In this document: positions 17,926 to 27,564 of the stretch, piece after piece | Numbering within the stretch: position 1 is the first letter of the stretch | Layout of the letters: the number at the start of each line of letters is the position of its first letter | Assembly: GCA_016745215.1 (NCBI GenBank) | Contig: CP050890.1 | Coordinates: forward strand, 4,030,001-4,094,000 | Direction of reading: 5' to 3' | Length of the DNA: 64,000 nucleotides | Source of the DNA: Thiohalocapsa sp. PB-PSB1 | Lineage (GTDB): Bacteria > Pseudomonadota > Gammaproteobacteria > Chromatiales > Chromatiaceae | Notes under the pieces: model-generated | Told to the model about the DNA's origin: nothing | Seen by the model: only the letters and a program-made list of their open reading frames with translations | Database searches by the model: none | Translations under genes and position numbers: made by a program

Positions 17926-17950
17926 CCCGGCATTACCTTCATATCTTCAT

Positions 17951-18613
17951 TCATCGCGGCATTACCTTGGCATCGGCATCTGCTTCCGCCAAACGCTCGG
18001 CGAGTTGTTTCTTGCGCTCCTCGAACCAGCTGAAGAAAAGCAGCAGCAGGCCCAGGGTCAGGAAGCCGCCGGGCGGCAGAATCATGATGACCCAGGGCTC
18101 GAAGTTCGGCCCAAACAAGTCCAGGCCGAAGAAGCGGCCCTCACCCAGGATTTCGCGCACACTGCCGAGCGCGAACAATGCGAACAGGAAACCACTGGCC
18201 ATGCCGAGCGCGTCGATCACGGCCAAGCGCACGCTGTTGCGGGCAGCAAATGCTTCCTGGCGGCCGAGAATCATACAATTGGCGACAATCAACGGAATGA
18301 AGGCACCGAGTTCCTTATGGATCTCGGGCACCAGCGCGGCCAGTGCGAAGTCGGTTACGGTGACGAAGGTGGCGATGATGATGATGTAGGTGGAGATGCG
18401 CACCTGCTTGGGTATCCAACGCTTCAGCGAGGATACCAGGAAGCTGGAAGCGACCAGCACGAAAAAGGTAGCTCCGCCCATGGCCAGGGCGTTGATGGCA
18501 GAGTTGGTGACCGCGAGCATCGGGCACATGCCCAGCACTTGCACGAACACCGGATTGTCGCGCCACAGGCCCTTGATGAACTCCTGATAGGCGTCAGGCG
18601 GTGGCTTGGGCAT
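17951..18613 (-). CDS. rnfE: Rnf electron transport complex subunit E
   Basis: 220 residues, six helices, homologous to RnfA. Conserved cysteines are in VLGMCPMLAVTNSA and IVANCMILGRQEAFA. The short charged C-terminal tail (EERKKQLAERLAEADADAK) is cytoplasmic. Start ATG 18613 follows the rnfG stop by 30 bases. Confidence 0.95.
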   Translation of the reverse strand: MPKPPPDAYQEFIKGLWRDNPVFVQVLGMCPMLAVTNSAINALAMGGATFFVLVASSFLVSSLKRWIPKQVRISTYIIIIATFVTVTDFALAALVPEIHKELGAFIPLIVANCMILGRQEAFAARNSVRLAVIDALGMASGFLFALFALGSVREILGEGRFFGLDLFGPNFEPWVIMILPPGGFLTLGLLLLFFSWFEERKKQLAERLAEADADAKVMPR

Positions 18614-18643
18614 GGTGCATCTCCTGCTCGGTTGGACGCGGGT

Positions 18644-19372
18644 TCATTGCGGCTGATCTCGGTGCGGCAGCGCCGACAACCGCGGTGGAGGCTCGGCCTG
18701 GGATCGATCCACAGAGCTGTCCGAGGGCGCGCTGGGGGGGACATCGGGCAGTCGCTCGAACCAAAGCTGATGAGCCTCATTGATGATGCGCACCACGGCC
18801 TTGGACGAAATGGTTGCACCGGTAATGGCGTCGACCTGATTTGCCTGGGTTTTGGTGCCCTTCTTCACGGCCTGGATTTCGGGGTCCACGGCCAGCGCAT
18901 CGAAATTGGCGACAAATGCCAGGTCTTTGTAGATCTTGTCGCCGAGACCGGGCGTCTCGCGGCTTTCCAGTACCTCCATGCCGGACACCTGGCGTTTATC
19001 CGGCAGATAGCCGTAGAGCAGCCGGATGATGTCCTGAAAGCCGGGTCCGGCACCGGGAATCGCATAGCCGACCAGGCTGCCTTGGGCATCGTAGCCGGCG
19101 AAGATCGCCTGATCCGATTTATTTTCGACCTCGCTCGGGAGCAACTGGCCGTCCGCGAACACCAGCCGTTGCATGCGCTCGATGCCTGGAAGCACTTTAA
19201 ACACCGCCGCGCGCAATACGCGTGCCTGATAGGCTTCGATGGCGGGTAGGGTCGCCTCGTAGACGCTGACGATGATCAGTCCTGACAGAAGCCCGGCGAG
19301 GCCCAGGGTGGCCACCAGGCGTGTCGACGACGGCTCGCCGCGGGCGGTATCGGCATTGCTGGACAGGTTCAT
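18644..19372 (-). CDS. rnfG: Rnf electron transport complex subunit G
   Basis: 242 residues. One N-terminal membrane helix (ATLGLAGLLSGLIIVSVYEA) anchors a periplasmic FMN-binding domain. The flavin is attached covalently to the threonine of DAITGATISSKAV by the ApbE-type transferase. The C-terminal extension is proline- and serine-rich. Its start overlaps the rnfD stop by 4 bases. Confidence 0.94.
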   Translation of the reverse strand: MNLSSNADTARGEPSSTRLVATLGLAGLLSGLIIVSVYEATLPAIEAYQARVLRAAVFKVLPGIERMQRLVFADGQLLPSEVENKSDQAIFAGYDAQGSLVGYAIPGAGPGFQDIIRLLYGYLPDKRQVSGMEVLESRETPGLGDKIYKDLAFVANFDALAVDPEIQAVKKGTKTQANQVDAITGATISSKAVVRIINEAHQLWFERLPDVPPSAPSDSSVDRSQAEPPPRLSALPHRDQPQ

Positions 19373-20388
19373 CGGTTTTTGAGCCCCTTGCCGAAGACGC
19401 GTGGCTGTGTATAACGGTCGATCAGCGGAGTCGCTGCGTTCATCAGTAGAATGGCGTACATGACTCCCTCGGGAAAGCCGCCAAAGACGCGGATCAGCAC
19501 CACCAACAGGCCGATGCCGATACCAAAGATCCAGGCTCCCTTGGGCGTGATCGGCGAGCTGACCGGATCGGTGGCCATATAAATAGCGCCGATCAGCAAT
19601 CCGCCAGAAAACAGCGAGAACAGCGGACCCGGATACTGGCTCGAATCAATCAGGTACAGCAAGGATGTGAATGCCGCCACCGAGGCCAGAATGGAAATCG
19701 GAATGCGCCAGTCCAGGTCGCGACGCAACAGCAGGTAAAGGCCGCCGAGCAGCAGGAGCAGACCGCTGGTCTCGCCGATGCAGCCGGTGGTCTTGCCGAT
19801 CATCAGATCCCAAAGCGGCGTTGGCTGGGACTCGAATTTCATCAGCCCGAGTGGCGTGGCAGAGCTGATTGCATCGTAACTTGCCTGCATCATAGGGGCC
19901 GCGAACAGGGAGTCCGGCAGGTCGAAGAAGGCAATCGGACCACCGGCCGGGCTCCAGGTGGTCATGGCGACCGGGAAGGCCGCTACCAAGAATACCCGCC
20001 CGACCATCGATGGGTTAAACAGATTGTGACCAAGCCCGCCCCAAATCACTTTGCCCAGACCGATGGCGACCACACCGCCAAGAAAAGCCATCCACAGCGG
20101 CAGACCCGGCGCCAGACAGAGCCCGAGTAACAGACCAGTGACCAGAGCGCTGTAGTTGCCGAGTTGCTCGCGGCGCTGATAGGCCGGGGTAAATACCCAC
20201 TCGGTCAGCACTGCGCCTGCGATACTCGCGGCCAGCACCAGCAGCGCGCTGAGACCGAAATACCAGATCCCGGCCAGGGTCGCCGGCAGCAATGCCAACA
20301 GGACGTCGCGCATGGCCTGGGCAGTGGTCATCGGCTGTTTGAGCAGCGGCGATGGCTGCACCAACAGCATTGGGTCCTTGGTTTTCAC
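19369..20388 (-). CDS. rnfD: Rnf electron transport complex subunit D
   Basis: 339 residues from a GTG at 20388 that overlaps the rnfC stop as GTGA, with AAAGGA upstream. A longer frame reaching 20547 reads into rnfC and is rejected. The protein has about ten helices and conserved RnfD/NqrB segments (GHNLFNPSMVGRVFLVAAFP, MATDPVSSPITPKG). The usual flavinylation motif SGAT appears as SSAT in YDAISSATPLGL, with the acceptor threonine kept but the preceding glycine replaced by serine. Confidence 0.93.
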   Translation of the reverse strand: MKTKDPMLLVQPSPLLKQPMTTAQAMRDVLLALLPATLAGIWYFGLSALLVLAASIAGAVLTEWVFTPAYQRREQLGNYSALVTGLLLGLCLAPGLPLWMAFLGGVVAIGLGKVIWGGLGHNLFNPSMVGRVFLVAAFPVAMTTWSPAGGPIAFFDLPDSLFAAPMMQASYDAISSATPLGLMKFESQPTPLWDLMIGKTTGCIGETSGLLLLLGGLYLLLRRDLDWRIPISILASVAAFTSLLYLIDSSQYPGPLFSLFSGGLLIGAIYMATDPVSSPITPKGAWIFGIGIGLLVVLIRVFGGFPEGVMYAILLMNAATPLIDRYTQPRVFGKGLKNR

Positions 20389-21779
20389 GTTGTCCTTTCC
20401 TCGTTGGATGCTGTATTGGATGCTGGGTTGGCGGCTTTCCTGCTGGCTGTCTTGCGAGCCCAGATATCCTGTTTGGCACCGCGGATCAACTGCACGATCG
20501 GGATGCCGGAAGGACAGGAATAGGTGCAGGAGCCGCACTCGACGCATTCCATCACCTGGGCGCGTTTCATCTCCTCATACAGGCGTGCCTTGGCCATGCG
20601 CGCCAGCCGCGATGGGTTGAGAAAGTAAGGGCAAGCCTCGACGCAACGACCGCAGCGAATACAGGCATATTCTTTGGGCGGTTCTGTCTCGGTTGCGGTA
20701 AACGCGAGCAGGCCGGAACTGCTTTTCAGGATCGGCGCATCCAGGCTCGCCAGGGGGGTGCCCATCATCGGTCCGCCCATGATCACCTCGCGCGTGTTCG
20801 CTCCGAGACCGCCGCAAAAACGCAGTACCTCGCGTACCGGCGTGCCGATGGGCACAATCAGATTAGCCGGATGCGGGATGCCGGGACCGGAAATCGTCAC
20901 CATGCGATCGATGTAAGGCATGCCAGTGTCAAAATAGTCTGCAATGGCAGCGATCGTGCTGACATTATTCATAATAATGCCGAGATCCGCCGCATGTAAT
21001 CCGGCTGGAACCTCACGCCCCAGAATGGAGCGGATCATCATCTTGGAGTCGCCCTGCGGATACTTGACGCGCAGGGGCGCGATGCGAAATCGCGGATCAT
21101 CGCCGATCAATTCGCGCAGGCCGGCGATGGCATCCGGCTTGTTCAGCTCGATACCGATGATGGTCTGCTCGGCAGCAAGCAGAGTGTGCAGAATTTCGAG
21201 ACCATTCAGCAGGGTCTGTGGGCGCTCCACCATGACGCGATGGTCATTGGTCAGATAGGGTTCACACTCGGCGCCGTTGGCGATCAGGTAGTTGATTTTG
21301 AGCCCATCGCGCAGCGAATACTTGACATGTGCCGGCAATGCCGCGCCACCCAGACCGACAATGCCGGAATGCTGGATAACCGGTACCAGATCGTCCAGCG
21401 ATAATCCGCGCCAGTCCGGCGGCGGTTCCACCGTTAGGCGCTGAGTGGCATAGGGATCGGCCTGGATCTCGATGGCTTGATCGTAGCGCCCATCCGGAAA
21501 TCGCCGTCGCCCCAACGCCCTCACCCAGCCGGTGACTGGAGCATGCAACGCGGTGGAGACAAAAGCCGTGGGCTCGGCGATGACCTGGCCGCGACCGACT
21601 CGCTGGCCGACCTCGACCACCGGGCTCGGCGGTGCGCCCAGATTCTGGCGCAACGGCAAAACGTACCGATCGACAAAGGGCATGCGCTGGGTCGGCAAAG
21701 CCTCGGTCCGTTCCTTGAACGGCCGTGGATGGATGCCATGGGAAAAGCTGCGCTGGAACAGGGATGACAGTGCGCTCAC
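20385..21779 (-). CDS. rnfC: Rnf electron transport complex subunit C
   Basis: 464 residues. RnfC is the peripheral NADH-binding, FMN- and Fe-S-carrying subunit. The N-terminal segment HPRPFKERTEALPTQRMP and the barrel-sandwich region precede the Rossmann-like part with IVGLGGAALPAHVKYSLRDG. Two [4Fe-4S] motifs follow: CIRCGRCVEACPYFLNP and CVECGSCTYSCPSGIP. The tail is short, unlike the long repetitive tail of many enterobacterial RnfC. Its start overlaps the stop of the large PFOR-like gene by 4 bases. Confidence 0.95.
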   Translation of the reverse strand: MSALSSLFQRSFSHGIHPRPFKERTEALPTQRMPFVDRYVLPLRQNLGAPPSPVVEVGQRVGRGQVIAEPTAFVSTALHAPVTGWVRALGRRRFPDGRYDQAIEIQADPYATQRLTVEPPPDWRGLSLDDLVPVIQHSGIVGLGGAALPAHVKYSLRDGLKINYLIANGAECEPYLTNDHRVMVERPQTLLNGLEILHTLLAAEQTIIGIELNKPDAIAGLRELIGDDPRFRIAPLRVKYPQGDSKMMIRSILGREVPAGLHAADLGIIMNNVSTIAAIADYFDTGMPYIDRMVTISGPGIPHPANLIVPIGTPVREVLRFCGGLGANTREVIMGGPMMGTPLASLDAPILKSSSGLLAFTATETEPPKEYACIRCGRCVEACPYFLNPSRLARMAKARLYEEMKRAQVMECVECGSCTYSCPSGIPIVQLIRGAKQDIWARKTASRKAANPASNTASNEERTT

Positions 21780-24700
21780 TCGCTATTCTCCGATCGCTGG
21801 GCCGCGGTCGCCGGGGACGATTGATGGGGGGGCGTTGGAGGCTGGACCTCATAGCCCGCCAGGGCCATCAGCCGATCCTTGATGTCGCGGCGCAATTGTT
21901 GCTCATAGTCGGCGCGCAGGCGTTGAATCTGGTCCTGATGCTCGGCCATCAGGTTGGTGATTTCGCTGTGATGCCTGGCAGCCACGCGCTCCTCTGCCTG
22001 CTGCTCGACGCGAGCCGTGAAGGGGGTCACGAGCCCAGCCAGCTCCTGCAACGCCTGCCAGCCGGCGCTGCGTTCGCGGCAGACGCGAACCAGTGCGTCG
22101 TCAACTTGCAATAGTTGGCGCTCGGCGCCGTTCGCGGCACGTTCGATCGTGGGCGTGCGCCGGTCGCGTTGCTCGGGCGGCAATTGCAGATAGTCGACCA
22201 ACGCGGTTGCTTCCGGTGCATTCTCGGGCAGGGGTCGAAACAGTTCAGCGAAGCGTCCTTCGCCAAGCGCCCAGTGTGCTGGCGTCATCGGCTGTCCGTC
22301 TGGCATGTACGCCCAGGGTTCGACAGGATCTGGATTGCCAGACAGGTCGATGCGTGAGCCGAACACGCCATCGGCGCCTGGGTCATAACGCATGAGCGGA
22401 AATACCCGGGCCGCAATGCCAGCCTGCGCGCGCTCCAAAGTGCGTTCCGAAGCGAAGCCATGCCGCCCCGGGCTGGGGGCATGGATATGGAGCAATGCTG
22501 GCCCGCGATGCACAAACGCACCGTTCAAACTCATGGCCAGATGTTCCGGCATTGCGATGCTGCTCTGCGCCAGATAGCAATCGCGTTTCGAGAGCGCGAG
22601 CAGCCCGATATCAATGGCCGCATCCTCAATTGCGGCCGCGGGCAGACCCAGACCGGCATGCGGTCCAAGCCCCAGGTCAAGATCCGCGAGGAGCAGTACG
22701 CGCAACGGCAAATCGGTGCCGAGTAATTGGTAGAGCTGCGCCAGTCCCGCGCCTGCCAGGCTTGTGCTGTCGCCCACCAGCAGCAGCGACGGACAGCGCG
22801 CCAGCTCCTGGTCGTTGAGATCACGCCAGGACAGAGCGTCTAAATCGGCCCAGAGTCGGGCGGCATCCGCTGGGCGTTCCAATTCCAGTCGCGCTCTGCG
22901 CAATAACACCAGATCGCGAGTTGCCTGGCTCAGTTGACCTTGCAACAGACCGGCCGCGAGTTGGGCACCATCGCGCGTCCAATCCAGTACCACCGGTTCG
23001 GCAAATGGGTTGTCCGGAAAGGCGCCGGCCCAGCCAACAGCAGCGCCGGGAGAGAGGACGATTCCGCAGGCCGCCCGGCCCAGCCCATGGCTGCCCTGTC
23101 GCAAGCGCCAGGCCCAATCGCCGAGGTCGCGAGCCAGGTTCACAAGTCGGCGTAAACGCGCGGCATCGACAGAGGCATCGACGGCTTCTCCGACCTGCCC
23201 CAGTAGATCGCCCAGCTCTGCTTGCCGCGACGCAACCCGGCGCAAGCGCTCGGCCAGCGCATCCAGATCGCTGGCGGGCAAAGCGTCGGCAAGGGTGTCG
23301 CGCACCAGGGCGGCAATGCATTCGCGGAGATCGTCGATTTCGCGACCGAGCTCCTTTGCCATCGTGCTCTGACGCGCCTGCAGAGCCGCCAGCGTTAGGC
23401 GCAATGCGAGCCTGGCACCTGAGCCGGGCTCGTTACCGTCACCACCGATCATGGCGCGCGCCGCATCCCGGTTGAGCAATGTCGCTGCCAGCGCACCCGG
23501 TTCGAACAGACCGTTCGCTCGCTCGATTACAGCAGTCTCGGTGTTCGGCAGCAAATCCCAGGCCGCGCGTATGCGCCGTACATCGCTGAGAGCACGCGTG
23601 CTCTGACGCTCGATGCGCAAGGCGTTAGGAGCACAGACGGCGACACACAGGCCGCAGGCCTTGCAGGTATCTGGATTCAGACTCAGGGCCAACAGGGCGC
23701 CACGCCCCGGATGCTCGGATTCGGCTTCCCGGAACAGCCCATCGGTAGCCACCAGCGGCAACGTACCAACAGCAGATAGCATGCGGTTCAGCGCCTTGGT
23801 CATGGCTTGCTTGCGTTCCTCCGGAAAGCGCATTTTGGCCGCTAGCTGGGCATAGGCGGAGTCGATCATCTCGGCAGCGGTGCCGGGGGCAAATTCCGCT
23901 TGCTGGCAGAGCTGCACAAGCGTTCCGACGAGCTTCGATGCCAGCGGCCTCAATGCATCGGCACCGCCTGCATTGAGGCCGGTATCGATGATTTGCTTGG
24001 GGGTGACGGCGACGGCGGCGATGGCAGACTCCGGACAGGCGGTCCAGCAGGCACCACAGCCGGTGCACTGGTCTGGATCGAACAGCGGCAGACGATCGCG
24101 CAAGGTACTGAGGTCACGAAAGCCGGCGGATAAAGCCGGTATCGTGCCAATGGCAAGCAACGGGTCCGGGCTCAGCTCGGACATGTCGCCATTGCGATAC
24201 AGCACGCCGAACCGATCCCAGAAATTCGGCAGGCTGTCGTAGCTGTCCGGGCCGCCGCCGATGCTACGCACCAGCGCTGTGGCCTCTTCGATCTGTTCGC
24301 TGATGTTCTGTTCGCCACCGCGCGCGATGCGCCGAGGCAGCCGTGCGGTATCGATCCGTCGCGGCGCATCAAGCCCAGCCTCGAATAGCTGCAACCGTGC
24401 GTCGACGTCGGCTACCGTGTGGCGAAGCATTTCCGCGCGCAGGCCGAGCAGACGACGACGCGGCAGATCCATCAGGCCTTGCTGCAACAAGAGACCGCAG
24501 ATCGCACCAAGGCGATAGTCGTCCAGCCCGTCGTCGCCGGACACGGGATCTGGCACCGGCGAATCCGGCAGATTGAGTGTATCCGGTACTGTATCGGGAA
24601 ATACGTTGCTGGCGGCATCCGGCAATGCACCCGGCAGGGACGAGCCGGACGCCGGCGGCGGCAGCAGATAGAGTCGCCCCGCATGGGCCTTGAAATCGAC

Positions 24701-26632
24701 ACGCTCGGCCTCGGATAACCAGGCCCAGCAGCGCTCTTCCGGCAGCGCAGTTTGCACCATCAGTAAACCGTTGGCGGTCAGAGCAGCCGTGCCGTCGGCA
24801 GAGGACCAGCCGCGGTCGGTCAGGCGCAGACACAGATCCACCGGGCAGTCATCGCCTGGCTCGCGTAGCGGCTGAGAGGCACTGGTGACACGATCGATGC
24901 AGCCATTCCCCCAGGGCTGCACAAACAAATCCGGGCGCCCGCGCAGGCCACCGCCGTCAACTCGATGCAACAGCGCCGCGGCTTCTGCTGCCAATCCGCT
25001 GCCGGCGGAGCCGTCGCGACGCTGTATCGCCAGCGTGATGGCACCGGCCGGTCGCAGGTCATCGAACTTGGCCGCGGTCTTGCCGCCCTCGGCAAGGCCA
25101 AGCGAGGCAGCTCCTGGATAGGCTCGACGCAGGCGATCCAACAGCACCTGTCGCTTTGGATAGTGGCTCGTGGCCGGCAAGAAGTCGATACCAAGATAAA
25201 CGCGCGGGCGCAGCAATTTGCCCGCATTTCGGCACAGCAGCAGCAGATCGGCAGCCCGCAGCGGCAATCCGCCGAGACCATAAATGACCGACAACAAGCG
25301 TGGACGGTCCTTATTCGGCAACGCTGGATAATCCGCATGGATAGAGAAACCGCGGATATGATTTTCCGCGGCATGATCCAGCGCCGAGCGCAATTTGCCA
25401 AGCAGTGGCGGATCTTCGGAGAGCGGCACATCCGCGCACTCCAAGACGCAAATCCGGCAGTTACGGCCCAGTAACCGAACCAGCTCCGGGCCAGGAAAGG
25501 GGTGTAGTCGGCGCAGGCCGATGACACCGGCCTTGATCCGATAGCGCGCTCGCAGCCGATCTGCCACTGCCTCGGCAGTTTCGATTGCGGAACCCATTGC
25601 GAGCAGGATCAGGTTAGCATCGTCGATGCAATAGTCCGAGATGGACTGGTAGCTGCGACCGGTAACTTCGGCAAAGCGTGTAAACGCCGCATCGACAATA
25701 CCCTGCAACGGCCTGTCGAGATAGGCGCGCACCGCCGCCCTGCCGGGTCCAGCAGCCGCGGCCGGCTGTAATGCACCGATCATGACCGGATGATCCGGGT
25801 CATGCCAGCGTGGCAGCCGGCGCCGTTCTTCGCCGAACAGAAACTGCTGAGCATCATTGGATTCTGTACCTGGGCCAGACTCCTCGCTCTGCTGCAAAGA
25901 TGTATAGGCAGTTGCGGCCGAATCGGCCTGCCAGCTTGGTTCCGCACAGCGGACGAGGTCGTTCGGATCGCCAAGCAGATCGCGGATCAGTCGCGTCGAC
26001 GCTGGTCTTGCATCCTGGATTGCCAGGGCGGTCTGGGATCCGTCCATCGCGATCACCGCCGGCAGCAGCGCCTGCTCGCAGATGCGCCGCGCAAGCAAGG
26101 TAAAATCGATGGCCTCCTGCACGTTGGCAGCCACCAGCACCAGGCAGTCGGCAGCAGCGCCCAGATGAAAGGCTTCGTGCGCATTGCCAAGGGAGGCTCC
26201 GGGGCCGCCTTCGTCGCGCCCGGCGAGATGCAATACCAGCGGCAATCGCTGGGCACGTGCCGAGTCTAGCAGATCCCGACAACGGGTCAGATCCGCCCCG
26301 GATAGGAAGCAGGTAGCTCGGGCACCGGCTAGCGTCAGCCCGATAGCGGCGGCAAGCGCCCCGCGCCCGCTTTCGGCGGCGCGCGTGGCGAGCGGCGCGC
26401 CAAACGCATTCACCCGAAGCCTACGCTGCTCCAAGCGCCAGGCAAGACCAGCGGAATCCGCTGGAAACGAGCCACCGATGCCGGCAGCATCGCAGATGCC
26501 GGCCTCGGTGTGGGCGATGGCGGTGTTGCCGTCCAGCACGGTGGCGATGCCAGCATGTGCTCCAGGGCCGCGGCGCGGTGCACCGAGCACACGCCGCAGC
26601 AAGCGCAGGGTCGAGTTAGAGAGACTAGGCAT
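21776..26632 (-). CDS. Giant PFOR-like Fe-S protein with degenerate thiamine site
   Basis: 1618 residues from ATG 26632, which overlaps the rnfB stop (ATGCCTAG). The order follows pyruvate:ferredoxin oxidoreductase. Residues ~30-210 form a Pyr-like domain (LDGNTAIAHTEAGICDAAGI). Residues ~280-440 resemble domain II and ~445-680 the gamma domain (LLSVIYGLGGLPLRAADLLL). Two [4Fe-4S] motifs follow at ~855-1005: CTGCGACWTACPES and CKACGLCVAVCAPN. Residues ~1080-1400 sit where the TPP domain should be, but the GDG...N signature is replaced by LLLVGDSTSLAGAGLAQLY with no metal-binding Asn. A unique module (~1410-1540) and a coiled coil end the chain. It therefore looks like an electron-transfer scaffold rather than an active 2-oxoacid oxidoreductase. 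Function is inferred. Confidence 0.8.
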   Translation of the reverse strand: MPSLSNSTLRLLRRVLGAPRRGPGAHAGIATVLDGNTAIAHTEAGICDAAGIGGSFPADSAGLAWRLEQRRLRVNAFGAPLATRAAESGRGALAAAIGLTLAGARATCFLSGADLTRCRDLLDSARAQRLPLVLHLAGRDEGGPGASLGNAHEAFHLGAAADCLVLVAANVQEAIDFTLLARRICEQALLPAVIAMDGSQTALAIQDARPASTRLIRDLLGDPNDLVRCAEPSWQADSAATAYTSLQQSEESGPGTESNDAQQFLFGEERRRLPRWHDPDHPVMIGALQPAAAAGPGRAAVRAYLDRPLQGIVDAAFTRFAEVTGRSYQSISDYCIDDANLILLAMGSAIETAEAVADRLRARYRIKAGVIGLRRLHPFPGPELVRLLGRNCRICVLECADVPLSEDPPLLGKLRSALDHAAENHIRGFSIHADYPALPNKDRPRLLSVIYGLGGLPLRAADLLLLCRNAGKLLRPRVYLGIDFLPATSHYPKRQVLLDRLRRAYPGAASLGLAEGGKTAAKFDDLRPAGAITLAIQRRDGSAGSGLAAEAAALLHRVDGGGLRGRPDLFVQPWGNGCIDRVTSASQPLREPGDDCPVDLCLRLTDRGWSSADGTAALTANGLLMVQTALPEERCWAWLSEAERVDFKAHAGRLYLLPPPASGSSLPGALPDAASNVFPDTVPDTLNLPDSPVPDPVSGDDGLDDYRLGAICGLLLQQGLMDLPRRRLLGLRAEMLRHTVADVDARLQLFEAGLDAPRRIDTARLPRRIARGGEQNISEQIEEATALVRSIGGGPDSYDSLPNFWDRFGVLYRNGDMSELSPDPLLAIGTIPALSAGFRDLSTLRDRLPLFDPDQCTGCGACWTACPESAIAAVAVTPKQIIDTGLNAGGADALRPLASKLVGTLVQLCQQAEFAPGTAAEMIDSAYAQLAAKMRFPEERKQAMTKALNRMLSAVGTLPLVATDGLFREAESEHPGRGALLALSLNPDTCKACGLCVAVCAPNALRIERQSTRALSDVRRIRAAWDLLPNTETAVIERANGLFEPGALAATLLNRDAARAMIGGDGNEPGSGARLALRLTLAALQARQSTMAKELGREIDDLRECIAALVRDTLADALPASDLDALAERLRRVASRQAELGDLLGQVGEAVDASVDAARLRRLVNLARDLGDWAWRLRQGSHGLGRAACGIVLSPGAAVGWAGAFPDNPFAEPVVLDWTRDGAQLAAGLLQGQLSQATRDLVLLRRARLELERPADAARLWADLDALSWRDLNDQELARCPSLLLVGDSTSLAGAGLAQLYQLLGTDLPLRVLLLADLDLGLGPHAGLGLPAAAIEDAAIDIGLLALSKRDCYLAQSSIAMPEHLAMSLNGAFVHRGPALLHIHAPSPGRHGFASERTLERAQAGIAARVFPLMRYDPGADGVFGSRIDLSGNPDPVEPWAYMPDGQPMTPAHWALGEGRFAELFRPLPENAPEATALVDYLQLPPEQRDRRTPTIERAANGAERQLLQVDDALVRVCRERSAGWQALQELAGLVTPFTARVEQQAEERVAARHHSEITNLMAEHQDQIQRLRADYEQQLRRDIKDRLMALAGYEVQPPTPPHQSSPATAAQRSENSE

Positions 26633-27509
26633 AGCGGCCCTCGGTACTGGACTTGTGGAACTCGGTATCGCCATCCGCGAGACCCTCTGCAAACTGGTCT
26701 GCAAACTGGGCCCCCTCGAGCCAGACGATGGAGCGGGTCGGACAGCGGAAGGTCGCCTCCGGGCGTGCCGGTCCGCCGCCGGCGTAGTCCACCACTGGCA
26801 GATTGTCCTCCATACGGATCAATCCAGGCGCGGCATCGGCGACACAGCGCCCGCAGGCATCGCAGGCGCAGATGCACAATGACGTGGCCATATCGCCGGC
26901 CAGCGGTGCCCGACATTGGACGAACAGGTGTTGGCTCAGGGGTACCAGTTCGAATAAATCCCGTGGGCAGGCCGCGACGCAGTCGCCGCAGGCGGTGCAC
27001 TTGTTCAACATCACCACCGGCAGGCCGTTTGCGTTCATTGCGATCGCGTCGAAATCACAGGCATCGCGACAATCTGCCAGGCCGAGACAGCCCCAGGGGC
27101 AACCTTTGCCGCCCTCAGAGACCACGGATGCGGCACGGCAGCTTTCGAAGCCGCGGTACTCGGCGATCTGATACGCCTGACGCTTGCCGCCGGCGCAATG
27201 CAGGCGGGCGACGCGCTTCTCCTGTTGGCCGGGGTCGACATCCAGCAGTTCGGCAATTTCTGCGATGTGATCGGCAGTGGCCACGGTGCATTGGCTCGGC
27301 TTCAGCTCGCCTTGCACCAAGCGCTCGGCGAAGGCGTGGCAACCAGGCTCGCCGCAGGCGCCGCAGTTGGAGCCCGGTAACAAGTCCTCGGCTTGTTCGA
27401 TGCGCGGATCCTCGGGCACCCGCAGGAAGCGATAGGCCACCGCCAGAATCACGGCAAAAAACAAACCGAGTCCGGTCATGATGGCAGGGGCAATGATGAA
27501 GCTGTTCAT
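26625..27509 (-). CDS. rnfB: Rnf electron transport complex subunit B (extended)
   Basis: 294 residues, longer than enterobacterial RnfB (about 190). The N-terminal membrane anchor (APAIMTGLGLFFAVILAVAY) is followed by the Fe-S domain GSNCGACGEPGCHAFAERL, then clusters with WGCLGLADCRDACDFDA and CTACGDCVAACPRDLFELV. A further cysteine-rich part (LCICACDACGRCVADAAPGL) and VDYAGGGPARPEATFRCPT complete it. RnfB receives or donates ferredoxin electrons. Extra clusters are also known in clostridial-type RnfB. It lies between the two unusual large proteins, consistent with direct contact to them. Confidence 0.94.
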   Translation of the reverse strand: MNSFIIAPAIMTGLGLFFAVILAVAYRFLRVPEDPRIEQAEDLLPGSNCGACGEPGCHAFAERLVQGELKPSQCTVATADHIAEIAELLDVDPGQQEKRVARLHCAGGKRQAYQIAEYRGFESCRAASVVSEGGKGCPWGCLGLADCRDACDFDAIAMNANGLPVVMLNKCTACGDCVAACPRDLFELVPLSQHLFVQCRAPLAGDMATSLCICACDACGRCVADAAPGLIRMEDNLPVVDYAGGGPARPEATFRCPTRSIVWLEGAQFADQFAEGLADGDTEFHKSSTEGRYA

Positions 27510-27564
27510 CCAGGATCAATCGATCAGTCGGCAGAAATGGGATACGACCGTGGATATCTTGGTG

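Noticed and set aside
17882..19249. 455-codon plus-strand frame antisense to rnfE/rnfG
   Set aside because: Composition is glutamine/histidine-rich shadow translation, and the minus strand encodes unmistakable RnfE and RnfG.
26510..27481. 323-codon plus-strand frame opposite rnfB
   Set aside because: Arginine-rich shadow of the rnfB cysteine clusters.
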